DNA of 64,000 nucleotides from Ornithinibacillus sp. 4-3 (GCF_040958695.1 NZ_CP162599.1:2886001-2950000); one strand, 5' to 3'. Shown: positions 8,795 through 17,860, counted from the stretch's first letter. Made by a program: numbers and translations. Notes: generated by a model not told the origin, from the letters alone.

Positions 8795-8857
8795 AAAAGT
8801 TTCTTATCTATCTTTTCCTATAAATTCACTTTAGAAAACAATAGATAAGAAACTTTT
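8795..8857 (-). terminator. Terminator after hisF
   Basis: A perfect 16-bp inverted repeat (arms 8795-8810 and 8842-8857) followed on the minus strand by TTTTTAT. It lies just below the hisF stop. Confidence 0.8.
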
Positions 8858-8872
8858 CTGCTGCTCATATAA

Positions 8873-9634
8873 TTATAGCCTTACACTAATGCCCAGATCG
8901 TATAAATATTTCTTTAAATCTATAATTTCTAACTCTTTAAAGTGAAATAAAGAAGCAGCTAAAACAGCATCTGCCTTTCCTAAGCTGAACGCATCATAAA
9001 AATGCTCTTTTTTCCCTGCTCCTCCAGAGGCAATCACTGGAATAGAAACATTTTCTGAAATCAAACGTGTCAGCTCTAAATCATAACCACTCTTCGTGCC
9101 ATCAGCATCCATACTTGTCAAAAGAATTTCTCCCGCACCAAGCTCTTCTACTTGCTTAGCCCATGCTAAGGCATCTATTTCCATATCAACTCTGCCACCA
9201 TTTTTATAAATATTCCAGCCAGTACCATCTGCCCTTTTTTTAGCGTCGATTGCAACAACCACGCACTGACTCCCAAATTTATCTGCAGCTTCAGAGATTA
9301 ATCTAGGATTTTGAATTGCTGACGTATTAATTGCTACTTTATCTGCACCTTCTCGAAGCATTAATTTAAAATGTTCTACAGTTCTAATTCCTCCACCTAC
9401 AGTAAATGGAATAAATACTGCTTCCGCCACTTTTCTAACCATATCGATTCTTGTTTCTCTATGATCAGAAGATGCTGTAATATCTAAAAAAACCAACTCA
9501 TCTGCCCCTGCTTTATTATATACTGTAGCAACTTCAATGGGATCTCCAGCATCCTGCAAATTTACAAAGTTTGTTCCTTTGACTACTCTTCCATCATTAA
9601 TGTCTAAGCAAGGTATAATTCTTTTAGTAAACAT
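8873..9634 (-). CDS. hisF: Imidazole glycerol phosphate synthase cyclase subunit HisF
   Basis: 253-aa (beta/alpha)8-barrel cyclase that uses ammonia from HisH to convert PRFAR to imidazole glycerol phosphate and AICAR in histidine synthesis. The catalytic Asp11 is in CLDINDG, the second Asp in VVAIDAKK (about 130), and the phosphate-binding SGGAG is near the C-terminus. The start is ATG 9634, 4 bases after GGAGGAGG; the TTG at 9649 overlaps that site. It follows hisH by 37 bases. No other his gene is near, so this is an isolated pair. Confidence 0.92.
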   Translation of the reverse strand: MFTKRIIPCLDINDGRVVKGTNFVNLQDAGDPIEVATVYNKAGADELVFLDITASSDHRETRIDMVRKVAEAVFIPFTVGGGIRTVEHFKLMLREGADKVAINTSAIQNPRLISEAADKFGSQCVVVAIDAKKRADGTGWNIYKNGGRVDMEIDALAWAKQVEELGAGEILLTSMDADGTKSGYDLELTRLISENVSIPVIASGGAGKKEHFYDAFSLGKADAVLAASLFHFKELEIIDLKKYLYDLGISVRL

Positions 9635-9671
9635 AAGGACCTCCTCCAATATCGTAAATTATTGTTTAACC

Positions 9672-10277
9672 TTATAAGTTAGAAAAGTTCTTCAATATTT
9701 GCATCCCTATGTCACCACTTTTTTCAGGATGAAATTGCGCAGCATAAACATTATTTCTTTCTACAGCTGCATCGATAAGTGTTCCATATTCTGTTGTTGC
9801 TACAACATCACTTTTATTTTTTGCTTTTAAATAATAGGAATGGACAAAATAAACATGAGTTTCCTTATTCATTCCTTGAAATAGCTTTGAATCTGGGTCA
9901 ATTTGTAGCGAATTCCAGCCCATATGTGGAATTTTAAGATCTACTTCTTTAGGAATTTTTAATATATTACCTTCTAGAATTCCTAAACCTGGTACTCCCG
10001 GGCTTTCTTCACTTTCTTCAAATAGTAATTGCAGGCCTAAGCAAATCCCTAAAAGTGGTGTGTTTTTTGCTATAACCTCTTTAATTACATCTACCAAACC
10101 ATAATGATGTAGCTTCTCCATTGCTTTGCCAAATGATCCAACACCAGGCAAAATTACCTTATCTGCGCTTAGAAGAATATCCTTATCTCTAGTAATACCC
10201 ACTTCCTGTCCGATAAATTGTAACGCCTTCTCTACACTTCTTAAATTCCCGGCATCATAATCTATAATAGCAATCAT
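9672..10277 (-). CDS. hisH: Imidazole glycerol phosphate synthase glutamine amidotransferase subunit HisH
   Basis: 201-aa class I glutaminase that feeds ammonia to HisF. The catalytic triad is seen: nucleophile Cys79 in GICLGLQLL, and His183 and Glu185 in AAQFHPEKSGDIG. The oxyanion-strand PGVGSFG is also present. ATG 10277 follows AAGGAGG (11-base spacing). It is the first gene of a hisHF unit with its own upstream AT-rich promoter region (TATAAT about 75 bases upstream). No his T-box or riboswitch was recognised. Confidence 0.92.
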   Translation of the reverse strand: MIAIIDYDAGNLRSVEKALQFIGQEVGITRDKDILLSADKVILPGVGSFGKAMEKLHHYGLVDVIKEVIAKNTPLLGICLGLQLLFEESEESPGVPGLGILEGNILKIPKEVDLKIPHMGWNSLQIDPDSKLFQGMNKETHVYFVHSYYLKAKNKSDVVATTEYGTLIDAAVERNNVYAAQFHPEKSGDIGMQILKNFSNL

Positions 10278-10453
10278 GAGTAATCAATCCTCCTTATATT
10301 ATGTTGTTCACTTCATGGCTTCCATTAAATATTTCCTAAAATATTATTATAATGTAATTATCTCTATTTATTTAGTTTGAAGGGGTGAAATTACTAATAA
10401 TTATTTATAATTATGTTTTATACTTTTATAGTCCTTGCGGAAGGTGAACCCTA

Positions 10454-11041
10454 CTATTTTCTCAATCCTTCTAGTAAATGCTTTATAACAACCATTGCTT
10501 CTTCTATTATATTTTGCTTTTGGTCATACTGATTTGCAATCCATAATACTGCTTCATTCATTGCTCCAGAAAGACAGTGTGTCATCGCCTCTAAAGAAAT
10601 AGGCTTTATGATATTTTGTTCTTTCATAGAATGCAGTTGTTCCTTTAAGGAATTCATAGAATATTTTTCATCCATTTGTCTAAAAGTATTCCAGCCCAAT
10701 ACAGCTGGTCCCTCAATTAAGAGGATACGCTGATTATCCGACTTTATTGCTCCTTCTAAAAAAGCCTGACAACCATTAATTAGTTGACTCCAACTATCAT
10801 TACTGCTCGCTGCAGCTGCCTCTACATAATCTCCTACCTCTTCTTGAATTGATTCAAATACAGCAAGGAAAAGTCCTTTTTTATTCGAAAAATGATGATA
10901 TAAAGCACCTCTCGTTAAACCTGCTTCTTTTACAATGTTTTCTAGAGAAGCTTTTTCATATCCATACGTAGTAAAATGGTGACGTGCTATTTTTATTAAA
11001 TTTTGTATCGTTTGCTCTGTTTCTACTTTATTTCTTCTCAT
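10454..11041 (-). CDS. TetR-family transcriptional repressor
   Basis: 195 aa. N-terminal TetR helix-turn-helix at about residues 12-55 (FTTYGYEKASLENIVKEAGLTRGALYHHF), followed by an all-helical ligand/dimer domain. The start ATG 11041 is 8 bases from AAGGAGTG; the longer frame to 11071 overlaps the upstream gene. It is the last gene of a glyoxalase / DNA-alkylation-repair / tetR operon. It probably autoregulates through the palindrome at 12304-12324. The inducer is unknown; the operon content suggests a reactive aldehyde or alkylating compound (inference). Confidence 0.88.
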   Translation of the reverse strand: MRRNKVETEQTIQNLIKIARHHFTTYGYEKASLENIVKEAGLTRGALYHHFSNKKGLFLAVFESIQEEVGDYVEAAAASSNDSWSQLINGCQAFLEGAIKSDNQRILLIEGPAVLGWNTFRQMDEKYSMNSLKEQLHSMKEQNIIKPISLEAMTHCLSGAMNEAVLWIANQYDQKQNIIEEAMVVIKHLLEGLRK

Positions 11042-11046
11042 CTGTT

Positions 11047-11838
11047 TTACACTCCTTGCTCTATCCAACACAACAATTTTAATGCGTGTTCATTCCTTGA
11101 TTTCACCAATGTTCTTAATCCATTTTTAATGATTCTAGGGTTGATTTCTTCCTTATTAGATATATATTGCTCCATCCATTTTAACACTACATCAGGATCC
11201 TCTTTTGTTAAATCATTTATATGGTTTGCTACAGACTTTTGAACATAAAGCGATTCATCACACATTAATGTTTCCAGCAAATATAAATTATTTTGTATGT
11301 CATTCTTTAATGGAAGCATTTTTTTAGCCCATGGGAGACGTGGTCTAGTTCCTTCACTTACTAATCGTCTAATATGTGGATTAGGGTCTTCTACCCAATC
11401 TCGAAAATAAACCATACACCGGTTAGTGTCTGCTATTAAATATGGTCTGATAGCATACTCAGATGTATGCCGCTTCGTAATTTCATACATTGCCTTAAAG
11501 GATAAATCAAAGTATTCAAGCCCATACTTTTCAACAAAGTAAGCGACTGGCATTAAGAAATAACCATTTGTAAACATACCTTCTTCTGTTTTATTTTCAG
11601 GTCCTAGGATATTTAGCAAAATTGCTAAAGCCTCTTTATACTCTACTGGAAGATATTTTTTTAAAGCATCTGCTATCACTTCAACACGTGCCTTTAATTC
11701 TTTATCCTTCACTCCCGCCGTTACAGCATCTACAAAATTTTTTTTAGAAAAAGAAGGATAGTTTGGCTGAATTAAATCAGAAAGTTTAATAGCTAATTCT
11801 TTATCAAAATAATATTTTAATGGCACATATCCAGTCAT
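11047..11838 (-). CDS. DNA alkylation repair (HEAT-repeat) protein, YhaZ/COG4335 type
   Basis: 263 aa, all-helical, with HEAT-like helices. The segment [24 protein letters not shown] (about 140-165) is characteristic of the AlkD-related family that excises alkylated bases or cradles damaged DNA. A second repeat is [23 protein letters not shown]. Its ATG overlaps the glyoxalase stop by 4 bases (ATGA), so translation is coupled, and tetR follows 5 bases after its end. Enzymatic activity of this subfamily is less certain than for AlkD itself. Confidence 0.8.
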   Translation of the reverse strand: MTGYVPLKYYFDKELAIKLSDLIQPNYPSFSKKNFVDAVTAGVKDKELKARVEVIADALKKYLPVEYKEALAILLNILGPENKTEEGMFTNGYFLMPVAYFVEKYGLEYFDLSFKAMYEITKRHTSEYAIRPYLIADTNRCMVYFRDWVEDPNPHIRRLVSEGTRPRLPWAKKMLPLKNDIQNNLYLLETLMCDESLYVQKSVANHINDLTKEDPDVVLKWMEQYISNKEEINPRIIKNGLRTLVKSRNEHALKLLCWIEQGV

Positions 11839-12266
11839 GATAATTTCTGTTCTTCCATTATTTTATAATTCTCTTGAAACGATTCATCTGGAGGAATCAC
11901 AGTAATCACATCAATCAATACACCATTTGGATCACTCGTAATAAAATGTCTTTGTCCGAATGTTTCATCACGTAAACCAAGATGTAAAGGTAGCTTGTTT
12001 TCCTCAATCAATCGCTTATAAACTTCATCTACATTTTCCACTTCAAAATTAAGAATTAATCCTTGGACAGATTTTCTAAAAGTAGCAGGCACTGTTTCAT
12101 GATCAGCATGAAGGACCGCCAACTCATCCCCTGTTTCGTCTTGCTTCAAACTCACATACCAATCCGTTTCAAAAACAACGGAGAATCCAAAATATTGTAA
12201 GTAGAAAGCGCTAGTCTCACTTACATTCCTAGTCATCAGTACTGGATAAAAGCTGCTTAGTTTCAT
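11835..12266 (-). CDS. Glyoxalase/bleomycin-resistance (VOC) family protein
   Basis: 143 aa, one vicinal-oxygen-chelate unit: [23 protein letters not shown] at the N-terminus and [15 protein letters not shown] near the C-terminus supply the usual beta-alpha-beta-beta-beta modules. Members act as lyases, dioxygenases or drug-binding proteins; this one is unassigned. I chose ATG 12266, 8 bases from GGAGAG; ATG 12272 is too close and the frame to 12353 lacks a site. It is first in the operon and overlaps the alkylation-repair gene by 4 bases. Confidence 0.83.
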   Translation of the reverse strand: MKLSSFYPVLMTRNVSETSAFYLQYFGFSVVFETDWYVSLKQDETGDELAVLHADHETVPATFRKSVQGLILNFEVENVDEVYKRLIEENKLPLHLGLRDETFGQRHFITSDPNGVLIDVITVIPPDESFQENYKIMEEQKLS

Positions 12267-12303
12267 TTCCATCACTCTCCTGTTATAAATTAGTTTTATC
12301 TTA

Positions 12304-12324
12304 ACATACGTACAGTATGTATGT
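12304..12324. promoter_or_regulatory. Candidate TetR-type operator
   Basis: A near-perfect palindrome, acatacgtacagtatgtatg + t, with half-sites CATAC(G/A)TAC. It resembles many TetR-family operators, lies 38 bases upstream of the VOC gene start and heads the operon that encodes a TetR protein. Confidence 0.6.
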
Positions 12325-12351
12325 AAAATTATATGAAGATAGTCTCTAAAC

Positions 12352-12390
12352 AAAAAAGTATCTCTATGGATATTTTATCCAAAGAGATAC
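12352..12390 (-). terminator. Terminator after the saccharopine-dehydrogenase-like gene
   Basis: GTATCTCT/AGAGATAC plus inner TGGATA/TATCCA arms form a long hairpin, followed on the minus strand by TTTTTTG. Confidence 0.85.
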
Positions 12391-12418
12391 TGAATAAGAC
12401 TAAATTAACTCTTTCTAT

Positions 12419-13579
12419 TTAATTACTAACAACATCTTCCTTAAAAGATATACTGATTCCTCTGCTCTTTAGCTCATTAATAAAAGGCTCAAATAATTCT
12501 CCTACAATTAATTCTTCAGGTGGAACTATACCCAATTTGTTAATTTTTCCTTCTGCAATCCATTCAGCCATGATTACAGCAGGAAAAGCTGTTGTTTTTG
12601 CCATTGATGTAATCCTACGCTCCTTATCATACACATCAATCATTTCCCATTCTAATTTCTTACGTTTGCCATCTTTTAACCCTTCGGCTGTTACTCTTAA
12701 AACAGTAATATCTTCTTCTGTATCTCCCTTCAGTTGTGGTTCTAATATAACCTCAGACACTTTTTTAGGGCTTACCTCTACACCACCTACATTAATTGGT
12801 TCCTCATCTAAAAATCCTAGTTCAGCTAAAACACTCATTTTTTCCCAATGACCTTTGTAACGAATTGTTTTCTCATATAATTTCTTAACTTTATCTTTTA
12901 ACGTATAAGCTGTACTATGAGCATCTGTTATGACAGCTTCACATTCACCAACTGGATCTGGGAATTGAATTAATTCTTTTCCAGATAAAGCAGGTAACTG
13001 AACAAGTTCCCCGTTCTCCGCTGCTAAAGCTGGACGAGTATATAATCCCATTACACTTTCTAAACGAAATACAATTTGATACCACAAGGGAGGTAATGGA
13101 TTATATGGTATTCCTCCACAAAGCATAACCACTTCATCGGCCTCATCTAATAACTCTATTCCACGTGCAGCTAAAAAATTTACAATTCCAGGTGCAACTC
13201 CACAACCTGGTACAACAAGGACATTTTGATTAACTGCTTCTTCACTCAGCTGGACTTTTTCCGAGAACTTAGAACCTACTAAATCTATTAAATGACACCC
13301 TGCTGAAATAGCTGCTTTATTTGCGAGGACACTAAGAGAATGTGGTAAACATGCAATTGCAATATCAGCTTCTTGCAATACATCAACGATTGCTTCTTTA
13401 TTATCGAATGAAGCAATCTTGCCGTTTGCTTTAACATCATTCACTGTCTCTAAACATTTGTCCAAATTTGCTTGAACACCATCAACAGCTGTTACTTTAT
13501 CTATTATTTTACTTTTTACTAATTCTTTAACTACAGTTGTTCCAATCATTCCTGTTCCAAGTACAACTACATGCATCAT
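12419..13579 (-). CDS. Saccharopine dehydrogenase family protein, lysine 6-dehydrogenase-like
   Basis: 386 aa. N-terminal Rossmann motif VLGTGMIGTTV (residues 5-15). The central VVPGCGVAPGIVNFLAARG and GGIPYNPLPPLWYQIVF resemble, from memory, lysine 6-dehydrogenase of Geobacillus, which oxidatively deaminates the epsilon-amino group of L-lysine with NAD. It may act on lysine or a related omega-amino acid. GGAGG precedes the ATG. It lies 36 bases downstream of a solute-binding lipoprotein gene and is followed by a terminator, so the two form a likely uptake-and-oxidation operon divergent from a GntR gene. Confidence 0.78.
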   Translation of the reverse strand: MMHVVVLGTGMIGTTVVKELVKSKIIDKVTAVDGVQANLDKCLETVNDVKANGKIASFDNKEAIVDVLQEADIAIACLPHSLSVLANKAAISAGCHLIDLVGSKFSEKVQLSEEAVNQNVLVVPGCGVAPGIVNFLAARGIELLDEADEVVMLCGGIPYNPLPPLWYQIVFRLESVMGLYTRPALAAENGELVQLPALSGKELIQFPDPVGECEAVITDAHSTAYTLKDKVKKLYEKTIRYKGHWEKMSVLAELGFLDEEPINVGGVEVSPKKVSEVILEPQLKGDTEEDITVLRVTAEGLKDGKRKKLEWEMIDVYDKERRITSMAKTTAFPAVIMAEWIAEGKINKLGIVPPEELIVGELFEPFINELKSRGISISFKEDVVSN

Positions 13580-13615
13580 TCAAAACCTCCGACGTCAATT
13601 TTATTATAGCTTTTA

Positions 13616-15235
13616 TTAATCATTTATTGAAATATTCCATAGAATAGGACCTGCTATATATTGAAGCCCTTCGATATTTTCTCTCATTGCCATAATATTA
13701 GTGCTGTTTCCAACTTTAATGCTTGTCACATCTTCCCAAAATATGTTATGGAATTCAGAAGACAATGCATGTGCTTCATCTTGTGATTCCGCGTATAGAA
13801 TTTCCTCTTTTACTCTTTCAAGCTCTTCACTATCTGGCCAGCCTTGGTATTCTGGATTTAAGAAGATTTGCTGAATAGGTGTTGACCTAAATGCGAAACT
13901 ATCACTCTTAATCTGATATGCATTCTCGTCATTTCCGAGTTCCAAAGATGACGGTGCATCACGCACATCTAAAACTACATTCATTCCAACTGCCTCTAAA
14001 TGCTGTTGGACCACTACTGCAGCATTATAATGTGCATCATATTCTCGAGAAGTTAGAATGACAATTTCTTCCCCATTATAACCAGCCTCATCTAGTAATT
14101 CTTTTGCTAATTCAGGATCGTAAGTATTATATATATCACTTCCTGAATCCGTATACCAATTTGTTTGCTCTTCTTTAACCAGCGCATGATCTTTTACATA
14201 AAATCTTTCATTTACATAAGCAGCAGTTAAAATATCTTCCACATTTATTGCTGCATTAGCTGCTTGTCTCATCTTTTTGTCAGAAAAAGTTCCTACCTTA
14301 TTGTTTAACAAAAGAACAAGCATCGAGCTAGGATAAGTGGATATTTTGATATTTTCATCCTCATCTAATAACTCCACATCATTTTGTAATATATCTCTTG
14401 AAATATCATATTCTCCTGTTTTCAAACCAGCAACTCGGGTAGAAGAATCACCAACAAAATGAAAATACATATCATCCACTAAAGCCTTTTTCTCTCCAGA
14501 TAATCCATCTGCCGGTTCAGTACGTGACTGGAAATCTTCATATTTACTCAAATGAATATATTGATCCTGACGCCAGTCCTCCATCTTATAAGGACCAGTT
14601 CCTATGTACTCATCAATATTGTCTAAACCTGCTTCATCAATGATTTCTTTAGGCATAATCGCAGCAAATTGTGACATATCTGCGAAGACAAACATATCTA
14701 AAGTCGTAGGTTTATCTCTTGTTGCAACGACAGTATATTCATCTTCTATCTCATATTTTGTTCCTTCTAAATAAGTTTTCGCAGAAGAAGACAATTGTTG
14801 CCATCTTTCCATAGAAGCAACGACATCCTCCGCTGTCATCTCCTTGCCATTATGAAATTTAATACCTTGCCTTAGATAGAAAGTTATTTGTGTATTATCA
14901 TCACTTAGTTCATAACGTTCTGCTAACATTGGTTGAGGTTCTAAACTAGTATCAAGAGCTACTAAAGGCTCAAAAATATGTTGTGCAATATCCCTAGCTG
15001 CAGTAGCTGTCGTTTGTGGTATATCAAGCGTTGGAGGTTGAGCATTAAAAGCTATATTCAACTCTCCACCACTTACCGCTTCATCCGTTGCATCATCTGC
15101 ATTAACATCAGAATCACTGTCTTCATTTTCTGCTCCCTGTTGAGAGTTATCGCTATCTGTTTCATTCGAACATCCGAAAAGCGCAAACATAAATACCAAG
15201 AAAAGTAACATGTATCCTACTCTTTTTATTGGCAT
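13616..15235 (-). CDS. Peptide/nickel-type ABC transporter substrate-binding lipoprotein (family 5), copy 1
   Basis: 539 aa. Lipoprotein signal with lipobox LFGC (Cys22), then an acidic Ser/Asp/Glu-rich linker to about residue 60. The family-5 binding fold follows, including FEPLVALD, VKFHNGKEMTAEDV-like and EYIGTGPYKMEDW segments. It would be anchored outside the membrane and deliver a peptide- or amino-acid-like ligand to an ABC permease, but no permease or ATPase gene is in this window. GGAGGG sits 8 bases before ATG. First gene of a unit with the lysine-dehydrogenase-like gene; divergent from gntR. Confidence 0.9.
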   Translation of the reverse strand: MPIKRVGYMLLFLVFMFALFGCSNETDSDNSQQGAENEDSDSDVNADDATDEAVSGGELNIAFNAQPPTLDIPQTTATAARDIAQHIFEPLVALDTSLEPQPMLAERYELSDDNTQITFYLRQGIKFHNGKEMTAEDVVASMERWQQLSSSAKTYLEGTKYEIEDEYTVVATRDKPTTLDMFVFADMSQFAAIMPKEIIDEAGLDNIDEYIGTGPYKMEDWRQDQYIHLSKYEDFQSRTEPADGLSGEKKALVDDMYFHFVGDSSTRVAGLKTGEYDISRDILQNDVELLDEDENIKISTYPSSMLVLLLNNKVGTFSDKKMRQAANAAINVEDILTAAYVNERFYVKDHALVKEEQTNWYTDSGSDIYNTYDPELAKELLDEAGYNGEEIVILTSREYDAHYNAAVVVQQHLEAVGMNVVLDVRDAPSSLELGNDENAYQIKSDSFAFRSTPIQQIFLNPEYQGWPDSEELERVKEEILYAESQDEAHALSSEFHNIFWEDVTSIKVGNSTNIMAMRENIEGLQYIAGPILWNISIND

Positions 15236-15708
15236 GCATAAATCCCTCCTGAAAATTTATAAAACAATCTTAGACAACAAAATTTATACGATGAAAACAA
15301 ACCTTTCTTTACCTAATTTAATATATAAAATAGATTTCTCACTCCTCCCTTTTAAAATAAGAGTTTCTTGTAAGTACAAAGATGTAAACGTTATCATTTT
15401 AGTAATAATACGAAACGCTATTCCTCCATGAATTAGTAATAAATGAAGCTTATTTAATGTTTTTATATTGAACAACAATATTGTTGAACAATTTATATGA
15501 ATTATACTTATTTTAAAATTTTCAGTCAAGCAAAATTAAAAATTATTCTAAAAATATCAACTAATCAATTTATATAAAACAAACTAAGGTTCTATCATGT
15601 ATAAGTGGTAATAAAGAAAAGCATTGGTGATTTATGTTTAATTGACCAGGCCTTTTTTTTGAGATATATTAAAACATACTTAAAAAATTCAGAATATAAT
15701 AGAGGTGT
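15236..15708. promoter_or_regulatory. Divergent intergenic region between SBP copy 1 and gntR
   Basis: 473 bases, AT-rich, no convincing gene. It holds the promoters of both divergent genes. A perfect 13-base odd palindrome, ATTGTTGAACAAT (15480-15492), partly repeated as TTGAACAA at 15468-15475, forms the larger perfect palindrome CAACAATATTGTTG (15473-15486). This is a reasonable operator for the adjacent GntR protein. Short open frames here have no ribosome sites. Confidence 0.5.
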
Positions 15709-16419
15709 ATGAATGTGTCCAAACAATCATTGGCTAAATATGTTTACGAAACATTAAAGAACGCTATTCTTAGTCGTCAAATCACTCCCGGACAGAAATT
15801 GTTAGAAAGTGAAATTTCAGATGTTTTGGGTATAAGTCGTACACCTGTCCGTCATGCTATTTTAGAACTTCAAAAAGAAGGTATGGTTACTATTTATCCT
15901 AATAAAGGTGCTTACGTTATTAATCCAACGATTGAGGAGATTACCGAGGCTTTCACGCATAGGAAACAACTTGAGCTGATAGCTACAGAGAATATTATGG
16001 AAAGAATTACTGATCGTGATATTGAAACATTAAAGTTACTTACTAAAAATGAAATTGAAGCCTTTGAGGAAAAAAGTCTATCAAAATATATTGAAATCAA
16101 CACAAATTTTCATGAAACATTAGTGAATCTAAGTGAGAATAGATATTTAAGAGAACATGCCAAGCAAATGATTCAACAAACTCATATTTTTTTAATTTTG
16201 TATGATCATTTTTACTCGGTTGATACAAATAAAAATCGAGGACCAGGTGAACATCAGAGAATGATAGAATTCATTGAAAAAAAGGATGAAAAAGCATTTA
16301 AAGAATTACTTGAAAAACACATCGTTAGCACGATAGATGAATATAAAAATAGGATTAACATTTATAAAAAGCCAAGTGATTTATTCTCGATAGATAATAC
16401 GGATATAAAACCGATTTGA
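15709..16419 (+). CDS. GntR-family regulator, FCD subfamily
   Basis: 236 aa. N-terminal winged helix-turn-helix (about 10-75) with the hallmark LLESEISDVLGISRTPVRHAILELQKEGMV. The C-terminal all-alpha FCD ligand-binding domain includes FHETLVNLSENRYL and EHQRMIEFIEKKD, with the expected metal-binding His pattern. Divergent from the SBP/lysine-dehydrogenase-like unit, so it probably represses it in the absence of an organic-acid or amino-acid effector (inference). GAGG lies only 3 bases before ATG 15709; GTG 15715 is better spaced and may be the real start. Confidence 0.88.
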   Translation: MNVSKQSLAKYVYETLKNAILSRQITPGQKLLESEISDVLGISRTPVRHAILELQKEGMVTIYPNKGAYVINPTIEEITEAFTHRKQLELIATENIMERITDRDIETLKLLTKNEIEAFEEKSLSKYIEINTNFHETLVNLSENRYLREHAKQMIQQTHIFLILYDHFYSVDTNKNRGPGEHQRMIEFIEKKDEKAFKELLEKHIVSTIDEYKNRINIYKKPSDLFSIDNTDIKPI

Positions 16420-16617
16420 TTAAAATTCTTCACATTTTTCATGAAATTTTTTTAGTTTTTCCTCGGAAAGTATCTTTGAAGCATGATCACCAGACATATA
16501 TTTATATTTATATTTATAGTTATTCTATCTAAAATACTGTGCTTTTTGATAAATCCTATATACCTTTCTTATATGTGAAAAACATTCCATATCTTTCTTA
16601 AACTCCATATATCAGAT

Positions 16618-16643
16618 GATTAACTTCTCATCATACTGGGTAA
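16618..16643 (+). promoter_or_regulatory. Candidate sigma-B (general stress) promoter for ydaT
   Basis: GATTAA, 14-base spacer, GGGTAA: close to the sigma-B pattern GTTTAA-N13/15-GGGTAT. It lies 54 bases before the ydaT start. ydaT of B. subtilis is, to my knowledge, in the sigma-B regulon. Confidence 0.55.
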
Positions 16644-16696
16644 AGCATAGTTAACTTCTTTTTAGAGGAAGATAATAAAGAATGGAGTGGATAACA

Positions 16697-17143
16697 ATGC
16701 CTTGGGATATGAATGACTATCCAAGTTCACTAAAAAACTTGAATAAGATCACTCGTAAGAAGGCCATTGATATTGCAAATGAATTGGTCAGTAATGGGTA
16801 CGACGAAAATAGAGCGATTCCAATTTCAACTTCACAAGCAAAAAAGTGGCATGAAAATGCTTCCGACAAAGAATTAGAGGATTACAAAAAACATGGAAAA
16901 CCTACAGAAAGCGATACAGAATATACCAGTAATCCCGAATTGTTGGACGAACCTGAATTGGTGTTACCACATGAGGATGGATGGGCTGTGCAATCAAAAA
17001 AGGCTAAAAAAGCAGCAAAAGTTTTTGATAAGAAGAGTGAAGCTGTAACATATGGAAGAAAAGTGGCAAATAATAAAGGAACTAAATTAATTATTTATAA
17101 GAAAGATAATTCAGTTGAAAAAGTAGAAAAGTTAAATGATTAA
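16697..17143 (+). CDS. ydaT: General stress protein YdaT-like, DUF2188 C-terminus
   Basis: 148 aa. N-terminal MPWDMNDYPSSLKNL motif followed by RKKAIDIANELV and a GYDENRAIPI segment, as in B. subtilis YdaT. An acidic linker follows, then a C-terminal DUF2188 unit (HEDGWAVQSKKAKKAAKVF ... GTKLIIYKKD). Molecular function is unknown; it is a small soluble stress protein. ATG 16697 is 6 bases after GGAGTGG; the ATG at 16682 just upstream lacks a site. Monocistronic, with a sigma-B-like promoter and a strong terminator. Confidence 0.82.
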   Translation: MPWDMNDYPSSLKNLNKITRKKAIDIANELVSNGYDENRAIPISTSQAKKWHENASDKELEDYKKHGKPTESDTEYTSNPELLDEPELVLPHEDGWAVQSKKAKKAAKVFDKKSEAVTYGRKVANNKGTKLIIYKKDNSVEKVEKLND

Positions 17144-17151
17144 TACGCTTG

Positions 17152-17186
17152 TTGGAAAAGGGATTAAATCTCTTTTCCAATTTTTA
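17152..17186 (+). terminator. Terminator after ydaT
   Basis: TTGGAAAAG pairs with CTTTTCCAA, followed by TTTTT. Confidence 0.85.
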
Positions 17187-17259
17187 AATAAGGGTGGAAA
17201 AATCGTTTTAAAACAGATAATCATACTTCCTCACTAATTTTGCACTAAAAACACTTTAT

Positions 17260-17643
17260 TTACGGTAATGTATAATGACCACCATAAATTGCATTTGCTT
17301 CTCCAGCTGAAACTCTATCATATACCCCATCAGCTAGTTCCAATGTATTGTCATCAAGTAGGTGGAAAGTATTTTTTACATCTCCCTCAAAAATAAGCTC
17401 AATTTGCGTGTCACTTATTAAATTTGTTTTAATAATCTCGTCATATGTAATAAAATCTGATTCAGCAAGTGCACATGCGACATATGTATCAGCAAAATGA
17501 CATGCCATTGTATCCTTTAGCCAATACCCTTTAAATGGGCCGACATCATCTTCATAGCTTTTTTCACTAGCTGAACACCCCATGATCAACAATAAAACAA
17601 TTCCTAATATGATAATTACAGTAAGCTTTCTTATGAAAATCAC
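17260..17643 (-). CDS. Small lipoprotein of unknown function
   Basis: 127 aa. N-terminal basic residues, a hydrophobic stretch and lipobox IMGC (Cys23) mark it for lipid anchoring on the outer face of the membrane. The mature part of about 105 residues contains two cysteines (ACHFADTYVACALAE) and an otherwise unremarkable acidic beta-rich sequence. No family recognised. The annotated start is GTG 17643, directly after AGAAGG; spacing is short, so the exact start is doubtful, but the signal peptide needs nearly all of it. Monocistronic. Confidence 0.68.
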   Translation of the reverse strand: MIFIRKLTVIIILGIVLLLIMGCSASEKSYEDDVGPFKGYWLKDTMACHFADTYVACALAESDFITYDEIIKTNLISDTQIELIFEGDVKNTFHLLDDNTLELADGVYDRVSAGEANAIYGGHYTLP

Positions 17644-17860
17644 CCCTTCTATTTATATTGTGATTGGATTAAAAACTAGGCTTGTAGATATACTAATGAT
17701 TTAGGTAAAAACACCGAGACAGTTTAATAACATTTAATTTATTTGTCTTTTTTTCTGGAGTTTATTTCCCACTCCCAAAAAGAGATCATACGTTCCTTTT
17801 TTGTTCAAGTATATTGAAATTCATGGTAATATATATAGACAGCTGAAAGTTTTATGGGTG

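Noticed and set aside
15210..15529. Short open frames in the divergent SBP/gntR region on both strands
   Set aside because: No ribosome sites, overlap the regulatory palindromes and match no family.
15695..15700. TATAAT directly before gntR
   Set aside because: It would leave a leader of only a few bases and has no -35 at 17 bases; the leader also carries a ribosome site, so this is probably chance in AT-rich DNA.
16497..16517. Tandem atattt hexamers before ydaT
   Set aside because: Only three and a half copies of a simple AT repeat; no sign of function.
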